A DNA stretch of 5,295 nt from an uncultured Tolumonas sp. (GCA_903931645.1 CAIZDF010000256.1:1-5295), one strand, 5' to 3'. Counted from the first letter of the stretch, positions 1 through 5,295 are shown. Made by a program: numbers and translations. Notes: generated from the sequence alone by a model not told the origin.

Positions 1-1564
1 ATTTTGCATCGACCAAGACATTATCTTTACCCACCGTGCTACGAATCGCATCAAGCATGCTTTGTGCGCCAGGGAAGTCAGCACGTTTGTTTTCAGTACC
101 TTGCCAGGTGAGACTCCATCCGCCAGTCTGCTTGCCCAGATCATCTGCCGCACCACCAACAACTAACACTCGGCTGTTATGGTTTAATGGCAGAATGTTT
201 TTCTCATTTTTTAACAAGACCAGCGATTTGCTCACCGCCTCGCGAGCCAATGCTTTATGTTCAGCCGCACCCAATTCAGGCTGTTTACCCGCCAACTCAC
301 GAGCCGATGGTTCAGGTTTTTGCCACAAACCAGCGCGCATTTTTACTCGCAGAATACGAGTTACCGCATCATCAATCCGGCTCATTGGTATTTGATGGTT
401 AGCCACGCCATCTAGCAGACTTTGGCGAAATGCCATCCAGTCTTTTCGGGCTGTGACCATAAAGATATCGATCCCGGCCAGCACGGCAGGTAAGCAACTA
501 CCCATGGTACATCCGGCAATTTCACTATGGCCGTTCCAATCAGAAACAATCAGGCCATCAAAACCCATCTTGCCTTTGAGCACATCGGTCAGCAGATATT
601 GACTGCCGTGTAACTTGCCGTTGTATTCAACGCTATCATTGGCCAACACATCACGATTTAACTTATTTTGCCAGCTATTGAACGATGCCATGACCACTTG
701 TGCGCCTGCATCCAAGCCGGAGAAATAACCCATTGCATGCAAATTGCGTAGTGCTTCTTCAGAATAGAAATTTTGACCGCGGTCGACGCCATCCCGTGTG
801 CCACCATCGCCCACAAAATGTTTCACGTTGGAAATCACATGGTACTGTCCACGAAGATCTTCGGCCGAACCTTGCAGGCCACGAACCATCTCACCCGCAT
901 AGTGATAAACAATTGCCGGGTCTTCGGAATAGCCCTCGTAAGTGCGCCCCCAGCGATCATCTCGCGGTACCGCGACAGTTGGCGCAAATGTCCAATCCAG
1001 ACCTGTGGCTACAACTTCACGCGCTGTTGCCTGTCCAATACGGAAGATAAGATCAGGGTCGCGAGCCGCACCTAAGCCGATGTTGTGCGGGAACAGGGTT
1101 GCAGCAAAAACATTGTTATGACCATGCACCGCATCCGTTGCCCACATGAATGGAATACGAAAACCCCGGTCTTTAAAACCAGCTTCAGCTGCCAGCCAGT
1201 ATTGGTCGGCTTGATGAGCCCAATCCGCTGCAGATGCATGCTTGTTATTGTTAGGCCAGCCACCACCACCATTCAGCACAGAGCCTATCTTGTACTTCGT
1301 AATTTCTTCTGGTGTTACCTCTCGGAAGTCAGGCTGGATCATCTGCCCAACTTTTTCTTCCAAGGTCATTTGCTTGAGCAACGCCTTGATGTTTTGCTCC
1401 ATTTTTTGATCTTTGGGTATAGCACTATGGATCTTAGGCCATTGGGCAAAGTAAGGGGCATCAGTCACCACATCCGCCGATGCTGAACTCAATACCCCAC
1501 TCGCCAACCCACAACCAACAAACAGATAGGCCGCAGACCTAACCAGCTCGATTTTCTTTCTCAT
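1..1564 (-). CDS. Exported GH3 beta-glucosidase / exo-beta-glucan glucohydrolase (5' part, runs off left edge)
   Basis: Glycoside hydrolase family 3 enzyme that removes glucose from the non-reducing end of cello-oligosaccharides or beta-glucans. The reading frame is open for 521 codons from an ATG preceded by AGGAG and leaves the window without a stop. Residues 1-30 look like a signal peptide (basic start, hydrophobic middle, A-S-A before Asp31), so the enzyme is periplasmic or secreted. Cys18 in FVGC is only a poor lipobox. The GH3 N-terminal barrel follows: TLEEKVGQMIQPD, then ATDAVHGHNN with the substrate-binding Asp144, then DRWGRTYEG, then the Lys248-His249 pair in KHFVGDGG, then GLIVSDWNGHSEI, where Asp342 is the expected nucleophile. 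The second GH3 domain starts near residue 445 (SKSLVLLKN) and is cut at 521; its acid/base Glu is not in view. Family members of this type (cellodextrinase / exo-1,3-1,4-glucanase) are about 800-850 residues, so roughly 300 are missing. It is transcribed divergently from the GH9 gene. Family assignment is secure; the exact linkage preference is not. Confidence 0.95.
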   Translation of the reverse strand, partial: MRKKIELVRSAAYLFVGCGLASGVLSSASADVVTDAPYFAQWPKIHSAIPKDQKMEQNIKALLKQMTLEEKVGQMIQPDFREVTPEEITKYKIGSVLNGGGGWPNNNKHASAADWAHQADQYWLAAEAGFKDRGFRIPFMWATDAVHGHNNVFAATLFPHNIGLGAARDPDLIFRIGQATAREVVATGLDWTFAPTVAVPRDDRWGRTYEGYSEDPAIVYHYAGEMVRGLQGSAEDLRGQYHVISNVKHFVGDGGTRDGVDRGQNFYSEEALRNLHAMGYFSGLDAGAQVVMASFNSWQNKLNRDVLANDSVEYNGKLHGSQYLLTDVLKGKMGFDGLIVSDWNGHSEIAGCTMGSCLPAVLAGIDIFMVTARKDWMAFRQSLLDGVANHQIPMSRIDDAVTRILRVKMRAGLWQKPEPSARELAGKQPELGAAEHKALAREAVSKSLVLLKNEKNILPLNHNSRVLVVGGAADDLGKQTGGWSLTWQGTENKRADFPGAQSMLDAIRSTVGKDNVLVDAK

Positions 1565-1574
1565 TTGCCACTAG

Positions 1575-1579
1575 CTCCT
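1575..1579 (-). promoter_or_regulatory. Ribosome binding site of the GH3 gene
   Basis: On the minus strand this reads AGGAG, followed by 10 bases and then the ATG at 1564-1562. It is the only good Shine-Dalgarno match near the start of the long GH3 frame, and it fixes the start at the methionine opening the signal peptide. Confidence 0.75.
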
Positions 1580-1631
1580 GATATTCGCATCCATAACCTG
1601 ACTTATCGGGATCCCAAATCAGGCTATTGAT

Positions 1632-1660
1632 AAAACAGCCCAATATGAAATCGATTGCAA
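1632..1660 (-). promoter_or_regulatory. Weak candidate promoter for the GH3 gene
   Basis: Reading the minus strand, TTGCAA (1660-1655) and TGTTTT (1637-1632) are 17 bases apart. This is a fair -35 and a poor -10 (3 of 6 consensus bases). Transcription would start near 1625, giving a leader of about 60 bases. The main support is context: the operator-like palindrome at 1646-1659 would sit between and over the two elements, as expected for a repressed promoter. A different start point is quite possible. Confidence 0.25.
1646..1659. promoter_or_regulatory. Operator-like palindrome, copy 1 (GH3 side), LacI-family type
   Basis: TGAAATCGATTGCA is a near-perfect dyad with one mismatch between half-sites (TGAAATC against TGCAATC read from the other strand) and a central CG. 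LacI-family operators are typically 14-20 bp dyads centred on CG, so this fits that type. The same GAAATCGAT core appears at 1933-1946 and 2059-2072. This copy lies about 80 bp before the GH3 start codon, over its likely promoter. The regulator gene itself is not in the window. Confidence 0.6.
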
Positions 1661-1733
1661 ATTAACTATCATAGTAAGCGGAAGTTGTTCTGATATTCCA
1701 GCGAACATGCAATAAAAAAGAACAAATCCTTCG

Positions 1734-1743
1734 ACTAATTAGT
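1734..1743. repeat. Perfect 10-bp palindrome ACTAATTAGT
   Basis: ACTAATTAGT reads the same on both strands. It lies just upstream (plus-strand sense) of a CRP-like site and about 170 bp before the GH3 start. It may be a binding site for another regulator, but palindromes of this length arise by chance in AT-rich DNA and no second copy was seen. Confidence 0.25.
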
Positions 1744-1744
1744 A

Positions 1745-1766
1745 AATAGCGAGAAAGATCACAAAT
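1745..1766. promoter_or_regulatory. Possible CRP (cAMP receptor protein) site, GH3 side
   Basis: The sequence contains AGCGA, six bases, then TCACA (1748-1763), against the CRP consensus TGTGA-N6-TCACA: 8 of 10 core bases match and the right half-site is perfect. Its centre is about 191 bp before the GH3 start codon, rather distant for direct activation. Catabolite control of glucan-degrading genes by CRP is common in gammaproteobacteria. The match alone is modest evidence. Confidence 0.25.
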
Positions 1767-1898
1767 AAGAAAAAGACAAAGATATCGACACCAAAAATAA
1801 GAAAAAAGACAATAACAACAAAACCGATAGATAGATGCAAACCTATTTAAATGGCCAAAAAAAAGGTTTAATTTCAAAAAAATAATGCATAAAACACA

Positions 1899-1912
1899 AA
1901 AAACCGGTTCAT
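1899..1912. promoter_or_regulatory. Degenerate operator-like dyad around AACCGGTT
   Basis: AACCGGTT at 1902-1909 is a perfect 8-bp palindrome with a central CG and resembles the core of many LacI-family operators, but the outer bases do not continue the symmetry. It could be a weak site for the same or a related repressor. It lies 34 bp (centre to centre) from the clearer copy at 1933-1946. Confidence 0.2.
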
Positions 1913-1932
1913 ATCGCTATAAGCACAAAATT

Positions 1933-1946
1933 TGAAATCGATATCT
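1933..1946. promoter_or_regulatory. Operator-like palindrome, copy 2 (auxiliary site upstream of GH9)
   Basis: TGAAATCGATATCT keeps the whole left half-site and central CG of the shared palindrome, with two mismatches in the right half. Its centre is exactly 126 bp from the centre of copy 3 (2059-2072), which equals 12 turns at 10.5 bp per turn. Two operators on the same DNA face at this distance would allow a tetrameric repressor to loop the DNA across the GH9 promoter. That role is inference from sequence and spacing. Confidence 0.5.
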
Positions 1947-1988
1947 TTGGCGTGGTTTTTTAAATTTAAATGCCGTCAATTGGAAAAT

Positions 1989-2010
1989 TTTTGCCATGCT
2001 CTTCACATTT
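1989..2010. promoter_or_regulatory. Possible CRP site upstream of GH9
   Basis: TGCCA, six bases, then TCACA (1992-2007) matches 8 of 10 core CRP positions, with a perfect right half-site TCACATTT. Its centre is at about 1999.5. If GH9 transcription begins near 2057-2061, the site would be at about -58 to -61, close to the -61.5 position typical of class I CRP activation. Position makes it more credible than the other CRP-like site, but the left half-site is poor. Confidence 0.35.
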
Positions 2011-2023
2011 CCCTGATGCAAAT

Positions 2024-2050
2024 TTGATTTACTGATTCAAGTGTTGTTAT
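2024..2050 (+). promoter_or_regulatory. Candidate promoter of the GH9 gene
   Basis: TTGATT (2024-2029) could be the -35. TGTTAT (2045-2050), preceded by TG one base upstream (2042-2043), makes an extended -10. The 15-base spacer is short, which an extended -10 can partly compensate. Transcription would start near 2057, directly in front of operator copy 3 at 2059-2072, an arrangement suited to repression. The leader would be about 107 bases. The hexamers are imperfect, so the assignment is tentative. Confidence 0.35.
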
Positions 2051-2058
2051 TTACACCT

Positions 2059-2072
2059 TGAAATCGATTTCT
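2059..2072. promoter_or_regulatory. Operator-like palindrome, copy 3 (best copy, GH9 side)
   Basis: GAAATCGATTTC at 2060-2071 is a perfect 12-bp palindrome with a central CG, the strongest of the three related copies. It lies about 92 bp before the GH9 start codon and just after the best promoter candidate, where a bound LacI-family repressor would block initiation or early elongation. Sharing the motif with the site in front of GH3 suggests one regulator controls both directions. The ligand cannot be told from the site; a cellobiose- or xylo-oligosaccharide-type signal is a guess from the genes. Confidence 0.65.
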
Positions 2073-2153
2073 AGTTGATGTCAACGCATCACTATGCCGT
2101 GCAAATTGAGCGGGAAGCAGAAATCGACCCGACAATTTTCTGTCTGCTATCAA

Positions 2154-2159
2154 AGAGGA
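2154..2159 (+). promoter_or_regulatory. Ribosome binding site of the GH9 gene
   Basis: AGAGGA ends four bases before the ATG at 2164, a strong Shine-Dalgarno core at a slightly short distance. It supports this start, which also gives a textbook lipoprotein signal peptide. Confidence 0.75.
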
Positions 2160-2163
2160 AAAA

Positions 2164-4518
2164 ATGAAAATATATCGACTAAGCACCTTGGCGGTGGTCA
2201 TGTCTTGCTTCATCGGTTTGTACGGCTGCGCACCAGAAAGTTCCAGCAATAGTTCGAATGCAGGCTCTGGAGTATTGGCAGGCCCGAACCAGGAATTGCT
2301 GAACAATGGCAAATTTACTCAAGGCTCAGAGGGTTGGTGGACAGCAGGTGCGACTTTGGCTGTCGATAACCAGATGGGATGCGCAACATTTGCCAGAGCA
2401 GGCGCGAACCCTTGGGATGTTATTCTCGGTCAATCAGGCCTATCTCTCGTGAAAGGACAAACCTACACGTTGCATTTCAACGCGCGGGCCAAAAAAAATG
2501 TTCACATAAAAGCGCTCGTTCAGCATGATGGCGCACCATATACCAGCTATATAGTGCAAGACATTGCGCTGAATGACGCGGTCAAGCCTTTCGATATTAA
2601 ATTTACCCCTTCTGCCAGCGATGAAAAAACGCAACTTCAATTCCAAATGGGCACTCAATCACCAACGACTGTTTGTGTCGGTGACGTATCTTTGGTTGGC
2701 CCGAGTTTTCATAAAAAATCAGACTTAGCTACCGTTCGGGTCAATCAGGTTGGTTATCTGACCAAGGCTCAAAAAAGAGCAACCATTGCCAGCGATTCCA
2801 AAACCCCTCTCGATTGGCACTTGCTAAATGCGCAAAGTGATATCTTGGCGGAAGGCAAAACCAAACCATTTGGTGTAAATGAAGCCTCCGGTGAATTTGT
2901 ACATATCGCAGACTTTAGCCAAGATCAAACACCGGCCACAGGGCTCGTGTTGGAAGTAGCGGGTCAAAAAAGTCATCCATTCAACATTGGCGATGATATT
3001 TATCACACCATGAAATATGACGCGCTTTCCTTCTTCTATCAGCAACGTAGCGGCATAGATATTGAATCAAAATATGTTCAGCGCGCTGATCTGGCTCGAC
3101 CTGCAGGTCATAAACCAGAAAAAGTAACCTGTTTTAACGATCAGGATGCCAAAGGTAATAAATGGCCAGGCTGTGACTTCTCATTAGATGTCACCGGTGG
3201 TTGGTACGATGCCGGCGATCAGGGCAAATATGTGGTCAATGGCGGTATTTCTGTCTGGACGCTGATGAACCTTTACGAGCGCGAACAACTGGCTAAAACC
3301 GGCGATAAAAATACCTATGCTGATGGCAAAGTAAAAATTCCAGAACAAGGAAATCAACACAATGATTTGTTAGATGAATCACGCTGGATGATGGATTTTT
3401 TCCTGGCCATGCAAGTGCCTGACGGGAAAAAAACTTATGTGCCAGTGGGAGATCAATCCAAACACCTTGAAAGTCTACAACTAACCGAAATTGATGCCTC
3501 TGGCATGGTATTCCATAAAGTGGCTGACAAAGCCTGGACCGGGATGCCACTGCCACCCCACAAAGATCCGCAACCACGTTTTCTTAGCTATCCAAGCACA
3601 GCCGCCACACTCAATATGGCAGCAACCGCCGCTCAGTCAGCTCGTGTATGGAAAGAACAAGATCCGGCCTATGCTGAGCGTTGCCTGAAAGCAGCAGAAA
3701 AAGCATGGAAAGCTGCAAATCGTCATCCTAATGTGTATGCCTACGATAATTTTGTTGGTTCAGGTCCGTATGATGATACTGACTTGAAAGACGAATTTTA
3801 CTGGGCAGCCGCTGAGTTGTTCACGACTACCGGGAAAGCGGAATACAAAAAAGCCATTGAGAGTTCTCCATACTACCTGACCGCGCCTAAAGGCGACAAA
3901 GTAGGTACTGGCGATCTCTATTGGCAGGGTGTGAGCAGTGCAGGCACCATTACGCTCGCCATGGTTCCCAATAAACTAGACAAGAAAGATATCGAAAAAG
4001 CGCGTGCAGCGATCATCGCAGCGGCTAACGGTTATCAACAAGGTGTCGAAAAAGAAGGGTATTTAATTCCGTATCAAGCGGTTGAATATCCATGGGGTTC
4101 TAACTCTAACCTGATGAACCGGAGTATCTTCCTCGGATTGGCTCATGACTTCACCGGCGAACGTAAATACCTGCAAGCCATGTCAGATGCTATGGATTAT
4201 GTGCTGGGACGTAACCCAATGGATCAATCCTACGTATCTGGCTACGGTTCCCGTCCACTGAAAAATCCACATCATCGATTCTGGGCGCATCCGGTTGATC
4301 CCGCTTCACCGCTGGTTCCTCCTGGCGTTCTTTCCGGTGGTCCGAACTCCATCAGTTTCAGCGATCCAGTTGCTTCCACAATGAAAGGTAAATGCATCGG
4401 CCAAACCTGCTGGAAAGATGAAATCGGCGCGTGGACCTTGAATGAAGTAACCGTGAACTGGAACGCCCCCTTCTTCTGGACAACCAGTGTTCTTGATGAA
4501 GGCGGTCTAACCCACTAA
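2164..4518 (+). CDS. GH9 cellulase, outer-membrane-type lipoprotein with CBM4-like and Ig-like domains
   Basis: Complete 784-residue glycoside hydrolase family 9 enzyme, cutting beta-1,4-glucan (cellulose, cello-oligosaccharides, perhaps mixed-linkage glucan) with inversion. Residues 1-21 are a lipoprotein signal ending in lipobox L-Y-G-Cys22. Ala23 at +2 is not an inner-membrane retention Asp, so outer-membrane anchoring is expected. A Ser/Asn-rich spacer follows to about 40. Residues 42-179 resemble a CBM4 (CBM_4_9) beta-sandwich, starting LLNNGKF; Cys73 and Cys171 could pair. Residues 191-275 are the Ig-like domain typical of GH9, opening VRVNQVGY. The catalytic domain runs from about 280 to the end: DAGD with Asp349 and Asp352 (water-positioning/base), NPHHR with His703-His704, and NEVTVNWNAP with the acid Glu761. 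Cys323/Cys337 and Cys744/Cys749 may form disulfides. The CBM4-Ig-GH9 order is that of clostridial CbhA/CelK-type and Cellulomonas CenC-type enzymes; whether this one is endo-acting or processive is not decided by the sequence. GH10 follows 70 bp downstream on the same strand. Confidence 0.96.
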   Translation: MKIYRLSTLAVVMSCFIGLYGCAPESSSNSSNAGSGVLAGPNQELLNNGKFTQGSEGWWTAGATLAVDNQMGCATFARAGANPWDVILGQSGLSLVKGQTYTLHFNARAKKNVHIKALVQHDGAPYTSYIVQDIALNDAVKPFDIKFTPSASDEKTQLQFQMGTQSPTTVCVGDVSLVGPSFHKKSDLATVRVNQVGYLTKAQKRATIASDSKTPLDWHLLNAQSDILAEGKTKPFGVNEASGEFVHIADFSQDQTPATGLVLEVAGQKSHPFNIGDDIYHTMKYDALSFFYQQRSGIDIESKYVQRADLARPAGHKPEKVTCFNDQDAKGNKWPGCDFSLDVTGGWYDAGDQGKYVVNGGISVWTLMNLYEREQLAKTGDKNTYADGKVKIPEQGNQHNDLLDESRWMMDFFLAMQVPDGKKTYVPVGDQSKHLESLQLTEIDASGMVFHKVADKAWTGMPLPPHKDPQPRFLSYPSTAATLNMAATAAQSARVWKEQDPAYAERCLKAAEKAWKAANRHPNVYAYDNFVGSGPYDDTDLKDEFYWAAAELFTTTGKAEYKKAIESSPYYLTAPKGDKVGTGDLYWQGVSSAGTITLAMVPNKLDKKDIEKARAAIIAAANGYQQGVEKEGYLIPYQAVEYPWGSNSNLMNRSIFLGLAHDFTGERKYLQAMSDAMDYVLGRNPMDQSYVSGYGSRPLKNPHHRFWAHPVDPASPLVPPGVLSGGPNSISFSDPVASTMKGKCIGQTCWKDEIGAWTLNEVTVNWNAPFFWTTSVLDEGGLTH

Positions 4519-4527
4519 CCGTAAAGG

Positions 4528-4561
4528 TGATGAGGTCCAGTCTTTCGACTGGACCTCATCA
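4528..4561 (+). terminator. Strong hairpin after GH9, without a U-tract
   Basis: Starting 10 bases after the GH9 stop, TGATGAGGTCCAGTC pairs perfectly with GACTGGACCTCATCA around a TTTC loop, giving a 15-bp stem with a 4-base loop. The following bases (TTCACCC...) contain no T-run, nor does the other strand. It is therefore not a classic intrinsic terminator. It could be a partial or Rho-assisted terminator, or a 3'-end stabiliser that sets a lower level of GH10 relative to GH9 in a shared transcript. The structure is certain; the role is inferred. Confidence 0.6.
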
Positions 4562-4588
4562 TTCACCCTATTCTGCAACAGGTTTTCC

Positions 4589-5295
4589 ATGCAAAAATTT
4601 ATACGACATCTCGCTATTGTCGCAGGTCTCGGGCTCGCGGCCTGTGGTGGCGGGCAAAGTGATCAATCCGCGACGACTACGCCGACCACGCCATCCTCGC
4701 CCATGCTTCGGGATCAAACGACCATTCCTATCGGTGTGGCTCTCGCTGTCGGCAGTTTCGAACAAGCATCTAGCATCCGATACAGCCCCCAAGCCAGCCA
4801 ACTGCGTAATCTGGCCGCCCGTGAGTTCAGCTCGGTAGTCGCAGAAAACGTCATGAAACCAGAGTTCATTCATCCGCAAGAAGATCAATACAACTGGAGC
4901 GATGGTGATTATCTGGTCAAATTTGCGAAAGATAATGGCATGCGAATTCATGGCCATACACTGGTTTGGTATAACGCACTACCCAGCTGGATGAGCAATT
5001 ACACCGGTGACTGGGATGCCATGCTCGCAGATCACATCACCACCGTAGTCAGTCATTACAGCAGCGATATAAGCAGTTGGGATGTGGTAAATGAGGCATT
5101 CCTGGACGATGGCAGTGTGCGTTCCAGTATTTGGTCGACTCATATCAGCGATTATATCGCCAAGGCCTATGTACTTGCCCATGCCGCAGACCCCGATGCG
5201 GAATTGTATTACAACGATTACAACATCGAAGCGATACCAAAGAAACTCGATGCGGTTCTGAATATGGTGACCAATTTCCGCAACCGGAACATACC
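4589..5295 (+). CDS. GH10 endo-xylanase-family lipoprotein (5' part, runs off right edge)
   Basis: Glycoside hydrolase family 10 enzyme, usually an endo-beta-1,4-xylanase; some members also act on cellulose-type glucans. 235 codons are present. The ATG has only a weak AGG six bases upstream, but the start is fixed by the lipoprotein signal: residues 1-18 with lipobox L-A-A-Cys19, Gly at +2. A short Thr/Pro/Ser linker (28-38) leads to the catalytic barrel from about residue 46. GH10 hallmarks appear in order: AENVMKPE (Glu86-Asn87), RIHGHTLVW with His121/His123 and Trp127, then LPSW, then WDVVNEA with acid/base Glu169, and LYYNDYNIE (205-214). The nucleophile Glu and the last 100-150 residues lie beyond the edge. 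The gene is 70 bp behind GH9 with a hairpin between and no convincing promoter of its own, so co-transcription is likely. The family is clear; xylan versus glucan preference cannot be judged from this part. Confidence 0.94.
   Translation, partial: MQKFIRHLAIVAGLGLAACGGGQSDQSATTTPTTPSSPMLRDQTTIPIGVALAVGSFEQASSIRYSPQASQLRNLAAREFSSVVAENVMKPEFIHPQEDQYNWSDGDYLVKFAKDNGMRIHGHTLVWYNALPSWMSNYTGDWDAMLADHITTVVSHYSSDISSWDVVNEAFLDDGSVRSSIWSTHISDYIAKAYVLAHAADPDAELYYNDYNIEAIPKKLDAVLNMVTNFRNRNI

Larger units (their letters stand above)
1660..1932. other. A-rich, gene-free core of the divergent control region
   Basis: This stretch is very AT-rich with a strong strand bias. The plus strand carries many A-runs of 5-8 bases, for example at 1714-1719, 1770-1774, 1793-1797, 1802-1807, 1857-1864, 1876-1882 and 1898-1903. 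Their spacing is irregular, so I cannot claim helically phased bent DNA, but such sequence commonly serves as flexible or curved upstream DNA, UP elements or nucleoid-protein binding sites. I see no credible gene on either strand; an open frame at 1877-1662 (minus) encodes only low-complexity Phe/Leu/Cys/Tyr/Arg sequence. Confidence 0.6.

Noticed and set aside
36..1486. Several plus-strand open frames (for example 36-395, 700-1050, 1085-1486)
   Set aside because: They are antisense shadows of the GH3 coding sequence, whose minus-strand frame carries all the conserved GH3 motifs without interruption.
1597..1623. GGGATCCC palindrome and the CCTGA/TCAGG inverted repeat in the GH3 leader
   Set aside because: The 5-bp arms are too short for a stable hairpin, and an isolated 8-bp palindrome is weak evidence for a binding site.
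1662..1877. Open frame of 71 codons on the minus strand in the intergenic region
   Set aside because: It arises from the A-rich plus strand, giving low-complexity Phe/Leu/Cys/Tyr/Arg sequence with no recognisable domain and no clear ribosome binding site.
1959..1970. 12-bp palindrome TTTAAATTTAAA
   Set aside because: It is simple AT sequence likely by chance in this region; it does not share the CG-centred operator core and has no well-placed partner promoter element.
2037..2312. Minus-strand open frame of 91 codons spanning the GH9 leader and start
   Set aside because: It overlaps the GH9 signal peptide, operator and ribosome binding site on the opposite strand and encodes nothing recognisable.
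4562..4588. Separate promoter for GH10 in the short gap after the hairpin
   Set aside because: No -35/-10 pair of acceptable quality and spacing fits in these 27 bases; co-transcription with GH9 is simpler.
4568..4957. Open frame of 129 codons on the minus strand opposite GH10
   Set aside because: It lies wholly opposite the clearly coding GH10 lipoprotein region and shows no family features.
1..5295. CRISPR arrays, tRNA/rRNA genes, insertion sequences, prophage or toxin-antitoxin modules
   Set aside because: No regularly spaced direct repeats, terminal inverted repeats, transposase motifs or RNA-gene signatures were seen; almost all of the window is accounted for by three hydrolase genes and their control region.

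Overview
The window is part of a plant-cell-wall (beta-glucan/xylan) degradation locus from a Gram-negative bacterium. It holds three glycoside hydrolase genes: a divergent pair (GH3 on the minus strand, GH9 on the plus strand) sharing a control region of about 600 bp, and a GH10 gene directly behind GH9 on the plus strand. The protein styles, the moderate base composition, the outer-membrane-type lipoprotein signals and the LacI/CRP-like sites suggest a gammaproteobacterium, perhaps in or near Aeromonadales, Alteromonadales or Cellvibrionales. There is no rRNA, tRNA or other phylogenetic marker to test this.

Layout. Positions 1-1564 (minus) carry the first 521 codons of an exported GH3 exo-beta-glucosidase; its C-terminus lies beyond the left edge. 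Positions 1565-2163 are a divergent intergenic region with an A-rich, gene-free core. It contains three copies of a GAAATCGAT-centred palindrome that look like LacI-family operators: one in front of GH3 and two in front of GH9. The two GH9 copies are exactly 126 bp apart centre to centre. Two CRP-like half-conserved sites and weak promoter candidates are also present. Positions 2164-4518 (plus) encode a complete 784-residue GH9 cellulase with the order lipoprotein signal, CBM4-like domain, Ig-like domain, GH9 catalytic domain. A strong 15-bp hairpin without a U-tract follows at 4528-4561. From 4589 to the right edge runs the first 235 codons of a second lipoprotein, a GH10 xylanase/glucanase, with its acid/base Glu in view and its nucleophile off the edge.

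Working together (inference). The two lipid-anchored enzymes, GH9 and GH10, would cut cellulose/beta-glucan and xylan (or mixed glucan) at the outer membrane. The exported GH3 enzyme would trim the released oligosaccharides to monosaccharides. The shared palindrome suggests one sugar-responsive repressor controls both directions, probably with catabolite control. Every enzyme here belongs to a well-known family. The features most worth a second look are the operator architecture, the lipoprotein anchoring of the depolymerases, and the hairpin between GH9 and GH10. I see no evidence for a wholly new type of system.
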